The notes under the pieces were generated by a model. The model ran no database searches. It was not told the origin of the DNA and was given only the letters and a program-made list of their open reading frames with translations. A DNA stretch of 64,000 nt, from positions 16,324 through 80,323 of the forward strand of contig NZ_LANI01000025.1 of the NCBI RefSeq assembly GCF_000982415.1, read 5' to 3'. The position numbers were made by a program, and so were the translations under genes. How positions within the stretch are numbered: the stretch's first letter is position 1; each line of letters opens with the position of its first letter. This document shows positions 36,060 to 45,610 of the stretch, one piece after another. Source of the stretch: Kiloniella litopenaei (GTDB lineage Bacteria; Pseudomonadota; Alphaproteobacteria; Kiloniellales; Kiloniellaceae).

Positions 36060-37244
36060 TCAATTTTTTTCCTGAATACCGTTTTCAGAATCCATAATCT
36101 CAGATTGGATGTTTTTGAGGAAATAACGACCTAGAAGGTTTTCAGGTATGAGCTTCATGCTTAAATTTCTCAACCAGAAGCCGTAATGGGTTTTGGGTAT
36201 AAAAATAGATGCAATTTTTCGACTTCTTTTTTGCAGGCGCAAAATTGATTTCCTTAGCTGATTTTCGTAATAAACCATACCATTTGGGAGACCATGCCTT
36301 TTAATACCTTCGGATAAAAGATATGCACCCGTTAAAGCCATGCCGGCGCCTTGGCCAGATAATAAAGACATGCAGTATGCTGCATCACCAATTACAACTT
36401 TGTTGCCTTGACTCCATTGAGGCATTTCTATCATTGCCATATTATCGAGATAGATATGAGCTTGTTGGGACTTGGCTAATTCGATCCTCTCAAGGCATAT
36501 AGGATTGGCTCCCGAGAAGATATTTTTCAAATATTCAGCGCGGCTATTTTGTGGAATAGAAGATATATTGTTGTTTTGCCAACAGAGAATTGCCACTAAT
36601 TGTTTTTCGTTGAGAGCATAATATTGACTTTGTCTACTAGGTTCTACATATGAGACAAACTCTGTTTGTAGAGTATTGGGGATATCAACTGTAAAGGCTG
36701 CTACGCTATATCCCATATGATGTATGAATTGGCTTTCATTTCCAAAAAATTTCGATCTCAAATCTGAATGAATTCCATCCGCTCCGATTATTAAATCGTA
36801 CGATTTCCTCGACCCAGATTGAAATATGACTTCTGTCTGACCATGCGCATGGTCGCTGAATGATATTGCTTTTTCACCAAAGGTTATGGGGAGGTCATCC
36901 TTTGTGTGATTATAGATGGTTCGTACAAGATTAGTTCTTGGAAAGCTTAAAAACTCTAATTCTTCAAGTATTTTAGAGTAGTTGAGTCTATGCAGATGTT
37001 TTCCGGTTTTGCTTATGTATAAATTTTCTCCTATTGAGATATTTTGCTGTAGGAGGTCATTTTTTAAACCCATTTTTTCGGCAATATTAAGTCCTGGCCC
37101 TGAAAGGCCGATCATATATCCATTTTGCTTAAAATCTGGATATTTTTCGACAACTTCAACGTCCAAATTTTGTCGGTTTAGCCACCAAGCTGTAGCTAAA
37201 CCGGCAACGCCAGCGCCACAAATTAAAACTTTCTTTTTTTGCAT
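36060..37244 (-). CDS. FAD-dependent monooxygenase
   Basis: This 394-residue flavoprotein has the three landmarks of class A flavin monooxygenases: the N-terminal GAGVAGLATAWWLNRQ (about residues 10-25), the GADGIHSDLRSKFFG segment near 155, and VVIGDAAYCMSLLSGQGAG near 285. It resembles the TetX/4-hydroxybenzoate hydroxylase branch. It lies between a TonB receptor gene and a siderophore-type permease gene with a few bases of overlap or spacing, so it may modify an imported chelator, possibly to release iron. That role is inference. The substrate is unknown. Confidence 0.78.
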   Translation of the reverse strand: MQKKKVLICGAGVAGLATAWWLNRQNLDVEVVEKYPDFKQNGYMIGLSGPGLNIAEKMGLKNDLLQQNISIGENLYISKTGKHLHRLNYSKILEELEFLSFPRTNLVRTIYNHTKDDLPITFGEKAISFSDHAHGQTEVIFQSGSRKSYDLIIGADGIHSDLRSKFFGNESQFIHHMGYSVAAFTVDIPNTLQTEFVSYVEPSRQSQYYALNEKQLVAILCWQNNNISSIPQNSRAEYLKNIFSGANPICLERIELAKSQQAHIYLDNMAMIEMPQWSQGNKVVIGDAAYCMSLLSGQGAGMALTGAYLLSEGIKRHGLPNGMVYYENQLRKSILRLQKRSRKIASIFIPKTHYGFWLRNLSMKLIPENLLGRYFLKNIQSEIMDSENGIQEKN

Positions 37245-37260
37245 AAATTTTTTCCCTAAC

Positions 37261-39285
37261 CTAGAAGCGACTGGTTAGAGATAAGCCTAAAAACCGTCCT
37301 TCACCCAGTTGGCTTTTGGTGCCTCCTGGCCCAAAATCAAAGGCACTAACCCTGTAATTTTTATCTGTAAGGTTTTCCCCAAATACTTTAAGAGACACAT
37401 TTTCTGTTACGTCCCAAGTCGCAGAGGCATCAAAAAGCATATAACCGCTTTGAGTTATAGTATTGGCTTCGTCAAAGTATGTTTTCCCAATATAACGTCC
37501 ACCGGCTTGTATAGAAAGTTCACCCGGTATGGATGAGATAGGCAAAAGATAATCAGCAGATAAATTGTATGTTTGATCTGGCGCGTAAGGAACCCGATTG
37601 CCACTATAATCACTTGTAGCTGTGGGGTCATTATAATCCTCGAATGTAGATTTTCCTATATGAGCGCTGCCTAAAAGCGTTAGATTATCACCGAGGTAGG
37701 CGCGAGCAGATAGCTCAATACCTTTACTTTCTGCAGTACCTACATTTTTTAAAACGCGAAATGGCTGAGTACCGACATAGATTTGTTTGTCATCTGTTTT
37801 GATGAAATAAGCTGCCGTGTTGAGTTCCAGATTATTATTGAAGAATGATGTTTTTGCTCCAACTTCAAAATTATCCGATATTTCAGAGTTGTAAGCGATG
37901 CTGTCATTAATACTGCTAACGGCTTTGTTAAAGCCTCCAGGCTTATAACCTTGGCTGTAAAGGCCGTATACCCGAACATTATTGAGCAGGTCGTAGCCAA
38001 TGGCTAACTTTGGTGAGATATTGGTAAAACTTTTTTCACTGTTAAAGTTAAAATTGGTTGGAGATGTTTGCTCGAAATTTACTTCTGCTAAGTCGTAAGA
38101 AAAACGGGCGCCTGCTGTTAAGTCGAGCTTGTCCGTTAAAGAGTATGTTCCTTCACCAAAAACGGCATAGCTATCAATTTGATGTTTTCCTATGTTTGTG
38201 CCAGATGCCGAAACTGGTTTTCGTTCAAAATTTGTTCGTTGAGCATATATGCCGGCAACGCCATTCAAATTATCGCTGGGTTCAAAGGCTATTCTAATTT
38301 CTTCAGAATAAGATGTCTGGGTTTCTGGTAATTCGCTTCCAAATATATTCCTTTCTAGACCTCTGTCTTGAAAGGATGTAATCGACTGTAATTCTATTTT
38401 ATCCCAGTTATAGCTTAAATCTAGGGATGCAGATGTTGTTTTTCTCTCTAATTCTGGTTTTGTGCCACCCTGTGCCACAATTGTGACTTCCCGGTTTTTC
38501 TCGTCGGAAGCGTTAACGTAGAATTCTTCGTGAGATTTGTAATCCTCATGTGTGAGGGATAACTCTGCCTCAAAAGGGTTGTCTTTTTCTGCGTAACGAA
38601 GCTTGCCTCTAAAATATTTGGTCTGGTTATCATCTACTTTATTATCACTGATATCTGTCGCAGTTAGCTCACCAGATTCATGCGATTTTTTGATGGAAAA
38701 CTCTCCAAACAGTTTATCTTCAAAAAGAGGACCTGAAACGAGAGCCTGTCCGTATTGTTCTTTACCATCAATAGAGAGTTTACTCTCGAGTCTGAATTCG
38801 TCATCTGGTTTTCTTGTGATTATGTTTATGACACCGCCCTGAGCGTTTCTGCCATATAGCGTGCCTTGTGGACCTTTCAGAATTTCAACGTGATCGAGAT
38901 TGAGTAGCTCTTGTGAGAAGACGGCCTGATCTTGAGGGCTACCATCTACATAAATACTGACTGAGGGGTTATAAAAATCTGAAGAGGAGAGACCGCGGAT
39001 ACTGATATTACTGTATGCTTTATTTCCTCGACTACGAATTTGAAGACTACTATCCAGTCGATCAAGGTCCTTGACGCTATCGATTCTGGATTTTTCTAGC
39101 TCTTCAGAATCATATACTTGTATTGAAGAATTAATTTCTTCAATGGTCTGGTCTCGTTTAGTAGCGGTTATGACGATTTCGTCTAATAAGATATCTGATG
39201 CATATGACCTTTCTATGGATAAAGTGCTCATTATTGTTATTGATGTTTTTAATATTTTACTTATTTGCATTGCCCCAAGTCTCAT
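37261..39285 (-). CDS. TonB-dependent outer-membrane receptor
   Basis: This 674-residue protein has a signal peptide (hydrophobic SKILKTSITIMSTLS, cleavage near RSYAS) and a TonB box-like DEIVITATK. A plug domain carries LKGPQGTLYGRNAQGGVINI near residue 135, and the beta-barrel ends in LGLSLTSRF with the terminal phenylalanine. The family imports ferric siderophores, vitamins or sugars. Being next to a Fur box and a PchR-like regulator supports ferric siderophore uptake. The ATG at 39283-39285 lacks a clear ribosome binding site; the ATG at 39268-39270 is an alternative. Confidence 0.88.
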   Translation of the reverse strand: MRLGAMQISKILKTSITIMSTLSIERSYASDILLDEIVITATKRDQTIEEINSSIQVYDSEELEKSRIDSVKDLDRLDSSLQIRSRGNKAYSNISIRGLSSSDFYNPSVSIYVDGSPQDQAVFSQELLNLDHVEILKGPQGTLYGRNAQGGVINIITRKPDDEFRLESKLSIDGKEQYGQALVSGPLFEDKLFGEFSIKKSHESGELTATDISDNKVDDNQTKYFRGKLRYAEKDNPFEAELSLTHEDYKSHEEFYVNASDEKNREVTIVAQGGTKPELERKTTSASLDLSYNWDKIELQSITSFQDRGLERNIFGSELPETQTSYSEEIRIAFEPSDNLNGVAGIYAQRTNFERKPVSASGTNIGKHQIDSYAVFGEGTYSLTDKLDLTAGARFSYDLAEVNFEQTSPTNFNFNSEKSFTNISPKLAIGYDLLNNVRVYGLYSQGYKPGGFNKAVSSINDSIAYNSEISDNFEVGAKTSFFNNNLELNTAAYFIKTDDKQIYVGTQPFRVLKNVGTAESKGIELSARAYLGDNLTLLGSAHIGKSTFEDYNDPTATSDYSGNRVPYAPDQTYNLSADYLLPISSIPGELSIQAGGRYIGKTYFDEANTITQSGYMLFDASATWDVTENVSLKVFGENLTDKNYRVSAFDFGPGGTKSQLGEGRFLGLSLTSRF

Positions 39286-39409
39286 AGTTTATAGCGTTGC
39301 TTTTTAAGCATTTGATGTCACGCCGTTAATTTTTCATTTGGGCACACTTTATTGACATATAATTTTGAAACCACCGTGATCAGGGTGAAAATTGTTGCAA
39401 TCGGAACTA

Positions 39410-39440
39410 ATAATTAATAATGATTATCATTATTAATTAT
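39410..39440. promoter_or_regulatory. Fur box: 31-bp perfect palindrome
   Basis: Bases 39410-39424 pair perfectly with 39426-39440 around one central T, giving 15-bp arms. Its core AATAATGATTATCATTATT (39416-39434) matches 16 of 19 positions of the classical Fur consensus. It ends one base before AGAGGG, the ribosome binding site of the AraC-type gene, so bound Fur would sit at or just past the transcription start. It lies between the divergent TonB receptor and AraC genes. Confidence 0.85.
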
Positions 39441-39450
39441 AGAGGGTATT

Positions 39451-40431
39451 TTGTTGACGAAAAATAGAAAATTTTCTGAGCAAAAATTACTTTTAAAAGT
39501 ATTAGAGAATCATGAAATCCGTGCAGTTAATGAACCATCTGATGGTGGATTGGATTTTACTGATTGGATCCGGCGAGAAGATCTCGAAAGAGGGCTAAGT
39601 ATTAATCGTATTGATAAGATTGTTGATAAACCAGTAATTATGGAAGCTGAAGGACCTCCTGTATTTTCACTGGTAACATTCTTTTCAGGGGAAGGTTACT
39701 TATCTATAACAGATGGTAAAAAGCTAAAATTAATACCTAACACATTGGTTTTATTTTACTCTAAAGCAATAGCTAATGGTCGAAATGAGTTCTATCCACC
39801 AAGTCCATTAAAATTTATTGAAGTAAGATTTAATATTGAATTTTTACAGAAAATAATTCCACGTGAATTGAATAAATTCACAGAACTGTTTGTTTCTGAT
39901 TATTCTGTTCCCTCTAAAAATGCTTGGTTAAAATCAGTTCTAACGCCACCAGAAATTTTGCCAATTATGCAAGATTTATGGGATTTGAATTTACCTGATA
40001 GTGCTCTGAAGACGCTTTATTTAAAAGGGAAAGCATTGGAGGTTCTCTCGTTGGTTATACAATTTTTTGAAAAACAGAATAATTCAAAGAATAACGTATC
40101 TTTGTCACCATCTGACAAACGAAAAATATATCAGGCACGAGAGCTTCTAGAAAAAAAGCCTGATAAAGAATGGCAAATAGCTGAAATATCTCGGACAGTT
40201 GGTATTAATGAAAGAAAATTAAAATTTGGTTTTAGAAGTATTTTGGGGGCATCAGTGTATGCCTCTCTTCAACAGATACGAATGGAGTTAGCAATAAATT
40301 TACTTCTGGAAACTGAAGAAAGTATTACTGATATAGCCCTTACCGTTGGTTATTCAAATCCAAGCCATTTCTCGCAACTTTTTAAGCGTTATTACAAATG
40401 TACGCCAAAACAATATAGGTATAAGGCGTAG
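39451..40431 (+). CDS. AraC family regulator (PchR/YbtA-like)
   Basis: This 326-residue protein has a C-terminal AraC DNA-binding domain with two HTHs: KEWQIAEISRTVGINERKLKF at about residues 240-260 and ESITDIALTVGYSNPSHFSQL near 290, ending FKRYYKCTPKQYR. The N-terminal half is a sensing domain. PchR-like regulators bind the ferric siderophore and activate the divergent receptor gene. The start is a TTG (39451, or 39454), supported by AGAGGG at 39441-39446; the rare start is notable. Confidence 0.85.
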   Translation: MLTKNRKFSEQKLLLKVLENHEIRAVNEPSDGGLDFTDWIRREDLERGLSINRIDKIVDKPVIMEAEGPPVFSLVTFFSGEGYLSITDGKKLKLIPNTLVLFYSKAIANGRNEFYPPSPLKFIEVRFNIEFLQKIIPRELNKFTELFVSDYSVPSKNAWLKSVLTPPEILPIMQDLWDLNLPDSALKTLYLKGKALEVLSLVIQFFEKQNNSKNNVSLSPSDKRKIYQARELLEKKPDKEWQIAEISRTVGINERKLKFGFRSILGASVYASLQQIRMELAINLLLETEESITDIALTVGYSNPSHFSQLFKRYYKCTPKQYRYKA

Positions 40432-40636
40432 CAGTTCTCCTCGTTGTAAATATCCTCGATGCTTTCCCAAAATATACTTGTGAAGTGATAGACATCGAAC
40501 TGCGTCGGTTCGTCGCGCGATTTATCAGCAGCATAGGAATTGTCGAAAGGTAACTGAAAGAGTAAGGTGCGATTGATTGAACACTCTCTGGATAAATTTA
40601 TGCATCCAGACTTACAGGAACCTATGGCAATAATCT

Positions 40637-41587
40637 ATGACTGATACTCCAATTCTTCGTCTCGGTACCCGGGGAAGTCCCCTTGCGCTCGCACAAGCTT
40701 TTGAAGTTAAGCGGTTGTTGCAAGAAGCACATTCTGATTTGAAAGATGAAGAGTCTGTCGAGATTGTTGTGATTAAAACCACAGGCGATAAGATTCAGGA
40801 TCGGGCGCTATCTGCAATCGGCGGTAAAGGGCTTTTTACCAAAGAAATTGAAGACGGTTTGCAGGACGGTAGCATTGATATTGCCGTACATTCGATGAAG
40901 GATGTACCGACGTGGCTGCCTGACGGGTTGGAAATCTCTACTGTTCTAGAGCGGGAAGATCCGCGTGATGCGCTTTTCTCATCCAAAGCAAATTCGCTGG
41001 CAGACCTTCCCAAAGGTGCTGTTGTTGGTTCCGCATCGTTGCGCAGGCAAGCGCAGATCAAGGCTAAACGCCCGGACCTGGAAGTCATTACCTTTCGTGG
41101 ATCAGTCCAGACCAGACTGCGTAAACTGGAAGAGGGGCAGGTAGATGCTACCTTGCTCGCCGTTGCAGGCTTGAACAGACTGAAACAGTCCGATTTGATT
41201 ACGGCGGCTCTTTCAACCGAAGAAATGTTACCCGCACCTGCCCAGGGTGCCGTGGGGCTAGAGGTTCGAATTGGGGATGACCGGGTGCGTGCATACGTTG
41301 ATGCCATTCATCATGAACCAACGATGCAACGTATTACCGCGGAACGGGCCTGCCTTGCGGAACTGGATGGATCTTGCCGGACACCTATTGCCGCACTTGC
41401 TGAAATTGAAGGGGACGAGCTTTATCTTCGTACAATGTTGGCAGCAACAGATGGTAGTAAAATTTTTACGACAGAAAGACGTGGCCCGATATCCTCGGCC
41501 GAGGAGATGGGACGATCTGCAGGTCGGGAATTAAAGGAACAGGCCGGAGAAGCGTTTTTCAAAACTTTGGAAGACCAGCAATCCTGA
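40637..41587 (+). CDS. hemC: Hydroxymethylbilane synthase (porphobilinogen deaminase)
   Basis: This 316-residue enzyme joins four porphobilinogen units into hydroxymethylbilane for haem synthesis. Seen are RLGTRGSPLALAQAFEVKRL at the start, HSMKDVPTWLPDGL (about residues 85-98), and the dipyrromethane-cofactor cysteine in LDGSCRTPIAALAE near residue 248. It is the first gene of the hemC-hemD-mitofilin-hemY block, 19 bp before hemD. Confidence 0.96.
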   Translation: MTDTPILRLGTRGSPLALAQAFEVKRLLQEAHSDLKDEESVEIVVIKTTGDKIQDRALSAIGGKGLFTKEIEDGLQDGSIDIAVHSMKDVPTWLPDGLEISTVLEREDPRDALFSSKANSLADLPKGAVVGSASLRRQAQIKAKRPDLEVITFRGSVQTRLRKLEEGQVDATLLAVAGLNRLKQSDLITAALSTEEMLPAPAQGAVGLEVRIGDDRVRAYVDAIHHEPTMQRITAERACLAELDGSCRTPIAALAEIEGDELYLRTMLAATDGSKIFTTERRGPISSAEEMGRSAGRELKEQAGEAFFKTLEDQQS

Positions 41588-41606
41588 TTTAACCTAGAGG
41601 TCAGTA

Positions 41607-42320
41607 ATGATCACACACCTTGTCACGCGTCCCCAAGCGGATCAGGAGCCCTTTGCTTCGGAGCTTCGTCAATTGGGGCGCGAGGTGTTTTTGGATCCGG
41701 TTTTTGATATCGTGTTCCGGAATTCAGTTGGACTTGATCTTTCTGGTGTACAGGCTGTTATTTTTACCTCTGCCAATGGTGTACGTGCCTATCAGCTAAA
41801 TAGTAAAGACTGTTCTCTGCCAGCGCTTTGTGTAGGGGAAAATTCTGCCATTGCGGCTCGTGAGAGTGGATTCGAACAGGTTTATTCTGCCAATGGTGAC
41901 GTAGGCGATTTAGCTGAACTGGTTCGTAGAAAACTGAAGCCGGGATCTGGCACTCTATTGCATCCCGCGGCATCAAAAGTAGCCGGAGATTTACAGGCTG
42001 ATCTTGGCCAGTGCGGCTATGCCTATCGTCGTGAAATTTTGTACGAGGCAACAGCGTCCAAAACATTGCTTCCGCAAACAAAAAAAATATTAAAAGAAAA
42101 TAAAATCAAAGAGATAAGTTTTTTTTCGCCTCGCTCTTCCAAGGTGTTTTTGTCATTGTTGTCCCAAGAAAATCTATTGTCCAATCTGCAAGGTACAGCC
42201 ATCTATTGTTTGAGCAAGGCAGTTGCCGATTGTTTTGGGCAAATGCCGGGGCTCAAGCTATTGGTTTCAGAGCTGCCGAACAGGGCAGATATGATAAAGT
42301 TAATTGCATCAAACAAATAA
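41607..42320 (+). CDS. hemD: Uroporphyrinogen-III synthase
   Basis: This 237-residue protein cyclises hydroxymethylbilane to uroporphyrinogen III. HemD is poorly conserved; the support is its place after hemC, its length, and patterns such as HLVTRPQADQEPFASEL at the start, AVIFTSANGVRAY near residue 50 and EISFFSPRSSKVF near 170. The upstream GAGGT is a good ribosome binding site. It is followed by the mitofilin-like gene. Confidence 0.88.
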   Translation: MITHLVTRPQADQEPFASELRQLGREVFLDPVFDIVFRNSVGLDLSGVQAVIFTSANGVRAYQLNSKDCSLPALCVGENSAIAARESGFEQVYSANGDVGDLAELVRRKLKPGSGTLLHPAASKVAGDLQADLGQCGYAYRREILYEATASKTLLPQTKKILKENKIKEISFFSPRSSKVFLSLLSQENLLSNLQGTAIYCLSKAVADCFGQMPGLKLLVSELPNRADMIKLIASNK

Positions 42321-42423
42321 GTGTACGTACGTACTGGATTTTGCCTTAACTCTGGCGCATAGTTTCCTTAATGACGTGTTTTAATCATATGGATTAAACG
42401 CAATCTGGATGACCGAGGATACG

Positions 42424-44091
42424 ATGGCCAGCAAACAGAGCGACAAATCAAAGCAACCGACAACGGGTTCTTCTGTACAGGACGAGAATAAATCGCTTGA
42501 TAAAGAAACGATTGGCGAAAGCCCGACACAGGAAATTATTAACGCCTTTGGTGGTTTGAGGCCGCTGGCCAGTAAGTTGGGTATCGCTGTGAGCACTGTG
42601 CAGGGGTGGAAAGAACGCGATTCAATTCCCTCTGCCCGTCACGAAGATATTCTCAAGGCTGCCGCGAAAGCGAACATTACGCTTAATGTGGCGCGGGTTC
42701 GTGAAAGTGATCTTCTATTGTCAGACGAAGCTGATCAAGGTGCTTCAAATGACAAGTCTGATATAAAATCTACCCTGAAAGCAACAAGCTCAATCCCTGT
42801 CTCCGGATCAAAGGCGACGGTGGGTGACAAAGCGGTGCCAGAAAAAACTGATGCTGCAAAAAATAACGCTGATACAAAAAGTAAGGGTGTTAAACAGGCT
42901 CGTGATGTTGGCCATGACCAAAGCAAGGTCAATGAAGAACCGTCTGCTACGCAAACAGTAGCTGTTGTTAAAAGGGGCAGTAGCCTGAATAGCTTCTTTT
43001 ACGGGGTCGGGTTCTGTGCGCTGGCAATGGCAGCGGCTGTTTTCTTTCGAAGCGAGTGGCTGCCTCTTGTCGAGAAGATCCCGACATTCGGTGCCGAGGG
43101 CGAGACAACAAGTGTTAGTGCGCTTGAAGAACGGATTGCAGGGTTGGAGCGGGATGTCCTTAATACGCAAAGCAGAGGTGTTGATCAGAATCGTTTTCTG
43201 TCGCTGGCCGAAACTGTGCGAACGCTAAAATTACAGCAATCCGAGCTTGAGCGGCAACTGAACGGCTTGACCAGTGGTGGTGTGGTTGTCACCTCAAGTG
43301 ATGCTGATAAAGATCTGGTGGATGCCCTGCGAACTGAATTGGAACAAACCCGTCAACGTCTGGATGTTATCGAGAGTACAGGGCTTGCTTCCTCATCTGT
43401 TGGGGACAGTTTCAATGCAACTTCTGTTCAGCAGTTGGCAGCTATCCGTTCGCAAATGAATGCGCTGGTATCTGAAGTCGAGGGCTTGAAAGCCAACGCA
43501 CCAGTTTCTTCCCCGACAGTAATCTCGGGAATTCCGAGTCCTGCTACGGGTGATGTTTATCTTGCTCTTGGTGTTTTACAGCTACGCGACGCCTTACGCG
43601 GGTCTGGTCCTTTTGTGAAGGAACTGGATCTTGTTCGAGCCGTTGCACCTGAAAACAGCACGATTCGCGAACTTGTCTCTCCGCTTTCATCCTTTGCTGC
43701 TGTTGGCTTGCCCAGTTTGACTGATTTACGGGCAAGTTTCCCGGCTGCAGCACGCGAGGCATTATCGGCTGATAAGATAGCGGGTGGACAGACCTGGGTC
43801 GACAAGGCCATTGGCCGTGTTACGGATGTGGTATCTATTCGCCCAATTGATATTCTTGATGGACAGGGCACATCAAGTGTTTTGGCACGGGCTGAAAACT
43901 ATCTGAAGGATGGTGATCTATCGGGCGCTTTGCAGGAGCTTGAAAAATTGACCTCTGCGGCGACTTCCGGAATGGAAGATTGGCTTTTGCTGGCCAAACA
44001 ACGTCAGGAAGGTGAGCAAATCAGTCAGCAACTTGCTTTGCTGCTGATTGGTGTCACGGCACAGGGTAGCGGTGCCGGAGGGATTGAATAA
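42424..44091 (+). CDS. Mitofilin (Mic60)-like inner-membrane protein with N-terminal HTH-like region
   Basis: From the ATG at 42424 (GAGGA 5 bp upstream; an ATG at 42409 is less likely) this is a 555-residue protein. Residues about 36-85 (ATAFGG-type INAFGGLRPLASKLGIAVST, then VQGWKERDSIPSARHEDILK) look like the carph-isopro/YdaS-like HTH module. A disordered charged linker leads to one membrane helix at about 189-209. Then comes a coiled coil at about 230-355 and a C-terminal region of the alphaproteobacterial mitofilin type. Homologues between hemD and hemY are proposed ancestors of mitochondrial Mic60, shaping inner-membrane folds. The N-terminal module is unusual. The gene overlaps hemY by one base. 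Confidence 0.8.
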   Translation: MASKQSDKSKQPTTGSSVQDENKSLDKETIGESPTQEIINAFGGLRPLASKLGIAVSTVQGWKERDSIPSARHEDILKAAAKANITLNVARVRESDLLLSDEADQGASNDKSDIKSTLKATSSIPVSGSKATVGDKAVPEKTDAAKNNADTKSKGVKQARDVGHDQSKVNEEPSATQTVAVVKRGSSLNSFFYGVGFCALAMAAAVFFRSEWLPLVEKIPTFGAEGETTSVSALEERIAGLERDVLNTQSRGVDQNRFLSLAETVRTLKLQQSELERQLNGLTSGGVVVTSSDADKDLVDALRTELEQTRQRLDVIESTGLASSSVGDSFNATSVQQLAAIRSQMNALVSEVEGLKANAPVSSPTVISGIPSPATGDVYLALGVLQLRDALRGSGPFVKELDLVRAVAPENSTIRELVSPLSSFAAVGLPSLTDLRASFPAAAREALSADKIAGGQTWVDKAIGRVTDVVSIRPIDILDGQGTSSVLARAENYLKDGDLSGALQELEKLTSAATSGMEDWLLLAKQRQEGEQISQQLALLLIGVTAQGSGAGGIE

Positions 44092-45527
44092 TGAAACGGA
44101 CGCTGATTTATTTTCTCAAGCTGGCGATTGTTCTGACGATTGTTATATGGATTGCGAACCGCCCGGGTCTGGTTTCTGTGGACTGGATTGGCTATCGCCT
44201 GGAAACAACGGTTGGGGTTCTCTTCCTTGCTGCGGTGGCATTGGCAATATCTGCGGCATTTCTTTACCGCTTTTGGCGCAGTCTCATCAACGCACCTGCT
44301 CTTTTTGGGCAAGCCCGGCAAGATAACCGCAAGAAGCGTGGCTATAAAGCCTTGACCCATGGCATGGTTGCCGTGGCCGCGGGTGAAGCCGATACAGCCC
44401 TTGCCATGGCCCGTAAGGCAGAAAATCTGCTTTCCGATGAGCCGCCACTCACTATGCTGTTATCTGCTCAGGCAGCACAGCTTCAGGGAAATGAAGAGGC
44501 CGCGACAAACTATTTCAAGGCCATGTTGGAAGACAAGGAAACCCGTTTTCTTGGGTTACGGGGGCTTTTGATGCAGGCCCAACGCCGCGGTGATTTTGCC
44601 GAGGCGCTGGAGTTGGCAAAGCAGGCCCATACCCTGAGCCCGAAAACACCGTGGGTTCAGGAAAGTTTGTTTGAGCTTTCTGAAGCAACGGGGCAATTCG
44701 CGATTGCGGATCAGGCTTTGAAAGAGGGGGCCAAGACAAAAAATCTTACCCCCGCAGAAGCGGCGCGGAAGCGGGCTGTGGTTAAACTTCAACAGGCTTT
44801 GAAAGCGAATGATCAGGGCGACGTTCAAGCCTCATTGGCCTTTGCCAAGGAAGCTTACAAACTGGCGCCTGATCTGGTGCCTGCCGTGGCTTTCCTCGCA
44901 GAGGCCTATAATCGTGCCGGGCGTATTAAGGATGCTGAAAAAACGTTGAAAAAAGCATGGGGTAAACAGCCCCATCGAGACCTTGCCCGCGTGTTTCTGA
45001 CGCTATGGCCTTCTGAAAGCAATGTTGAACGCGCCAAACGTCTGGGGCAGATGGTTGCCCAGAACAAAGATCACTACGAAAGCCATATTGCACTGGCAGA
45101 GGCTAATTTGGCCGCAAAGCTTTGGGGTGAGGCGCGTCGTCATCTGAAACAGGCATCCGAGCAAGGGGGACCCAGTCGTTTGGTGTGCCGTTTGATGGGA
45201 CGGCTGGAACAGGAAGAGCATGGTGACAACCGTGCTGCGGCTGAATGGTTTGAGAAATCAGAAACCGCGCTTATTGCCCATAACTGGGTGTGTGAGTCCT
45301 GTGGTGCGATTGCGGAAAGCTGGCAGGCCCATTGCGGGGATTGTGGCTCTTTTGACTCACTGGCGTGGAAGCGTCCGACAATTCTGACGGAAGAAAATGT
45401 TATCGGGTCAAAGACATTGGAGACCGTGGCAGGAACCGCACTTGTGTTGGAGAATAGTGAGAAGAACGAGATTGTCATCGCCAAGCCGACAGAGATTGAA
45501 GGCGCCGCAAGAGAAACAGGTGCGTGA
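44091..45527 (+). CDS. hemY: HemY-family TPR membrane protein with C-terminal zinc ribbon
   Basis: This 478-residue protein has two N-terminal membrane helices (about residues 4-22 and 42-63), a HemY_N domain, and TPR repeats at about 100-370. It ends in a zinc ribbon with CESC and CGDC pairs at about residues 401-420. The family is linked to the haem operon but its activity is not established; it is distinct from the HemY protoporphyrinogen oxidase. The start ATG shares its first base with the mitofilin stop codon. A terminator follows. Confidence 0.88.
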   Translation: MKRTLIYFLKLAIVLTIVIWIANRPGLVSVDWIGYRLETTVGVLFLAAVALAISAAFLYRFWRSLINAPALFGQARQDNRKKRGYKALTHGMVAVAAGEADTALAMARKAENLLSDEPPLTMLLSAQAAQLQGNEEAATNYFKAMLEDKETRFLGLRGLLMQAQRRGDFAEALELAKQAHTLSPKTPWVQESLFELSEATGQFAIADQALKEGAKTKNLTPAEAARKRAVVKLQQALKANDQGDVQASLAFAKEAYKLAPDLVPAVAFLAEAYNRAGRIKDAEKTLKKAWGKQPHRDLARVFLTLWPSESNVERAKRLGQMVAQNKDHYESHIALAEANLAAKLWGEARRHLKQASEQGGPSRLVCRLMGRLEQEEHGDNRAAAEWFEKSETALIAHNWVCESCGAIAESWQAHCGDCGSFDSLAWKRPTILTEENVIGSKTLETVAGTALVLENSEKNEIVIAKPTEIEGAARETGA

Positions 45528-45552
45528 CGACATGGTTTCGTGAGGCTTTAAT

Positions 45553-45576
45553 AAGTGCTCTAAAGCGCTTGTTTTT
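45553..45576 (+). terminator. Rho-independent terminator of the haem block
   Basis: AAGTGCT (45553-45559) and AGCGCTT (45564-45570) form a 7-bp stem with one G-T wobble and a 4-nt loop, followed by GTTTTT. It lies 26 bp after hemY. Confidence 0.7.
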
Positions 45577-45610
45577 CAGGTGATATCGTATTTGAATTAA
45601 ACATAAGAAG

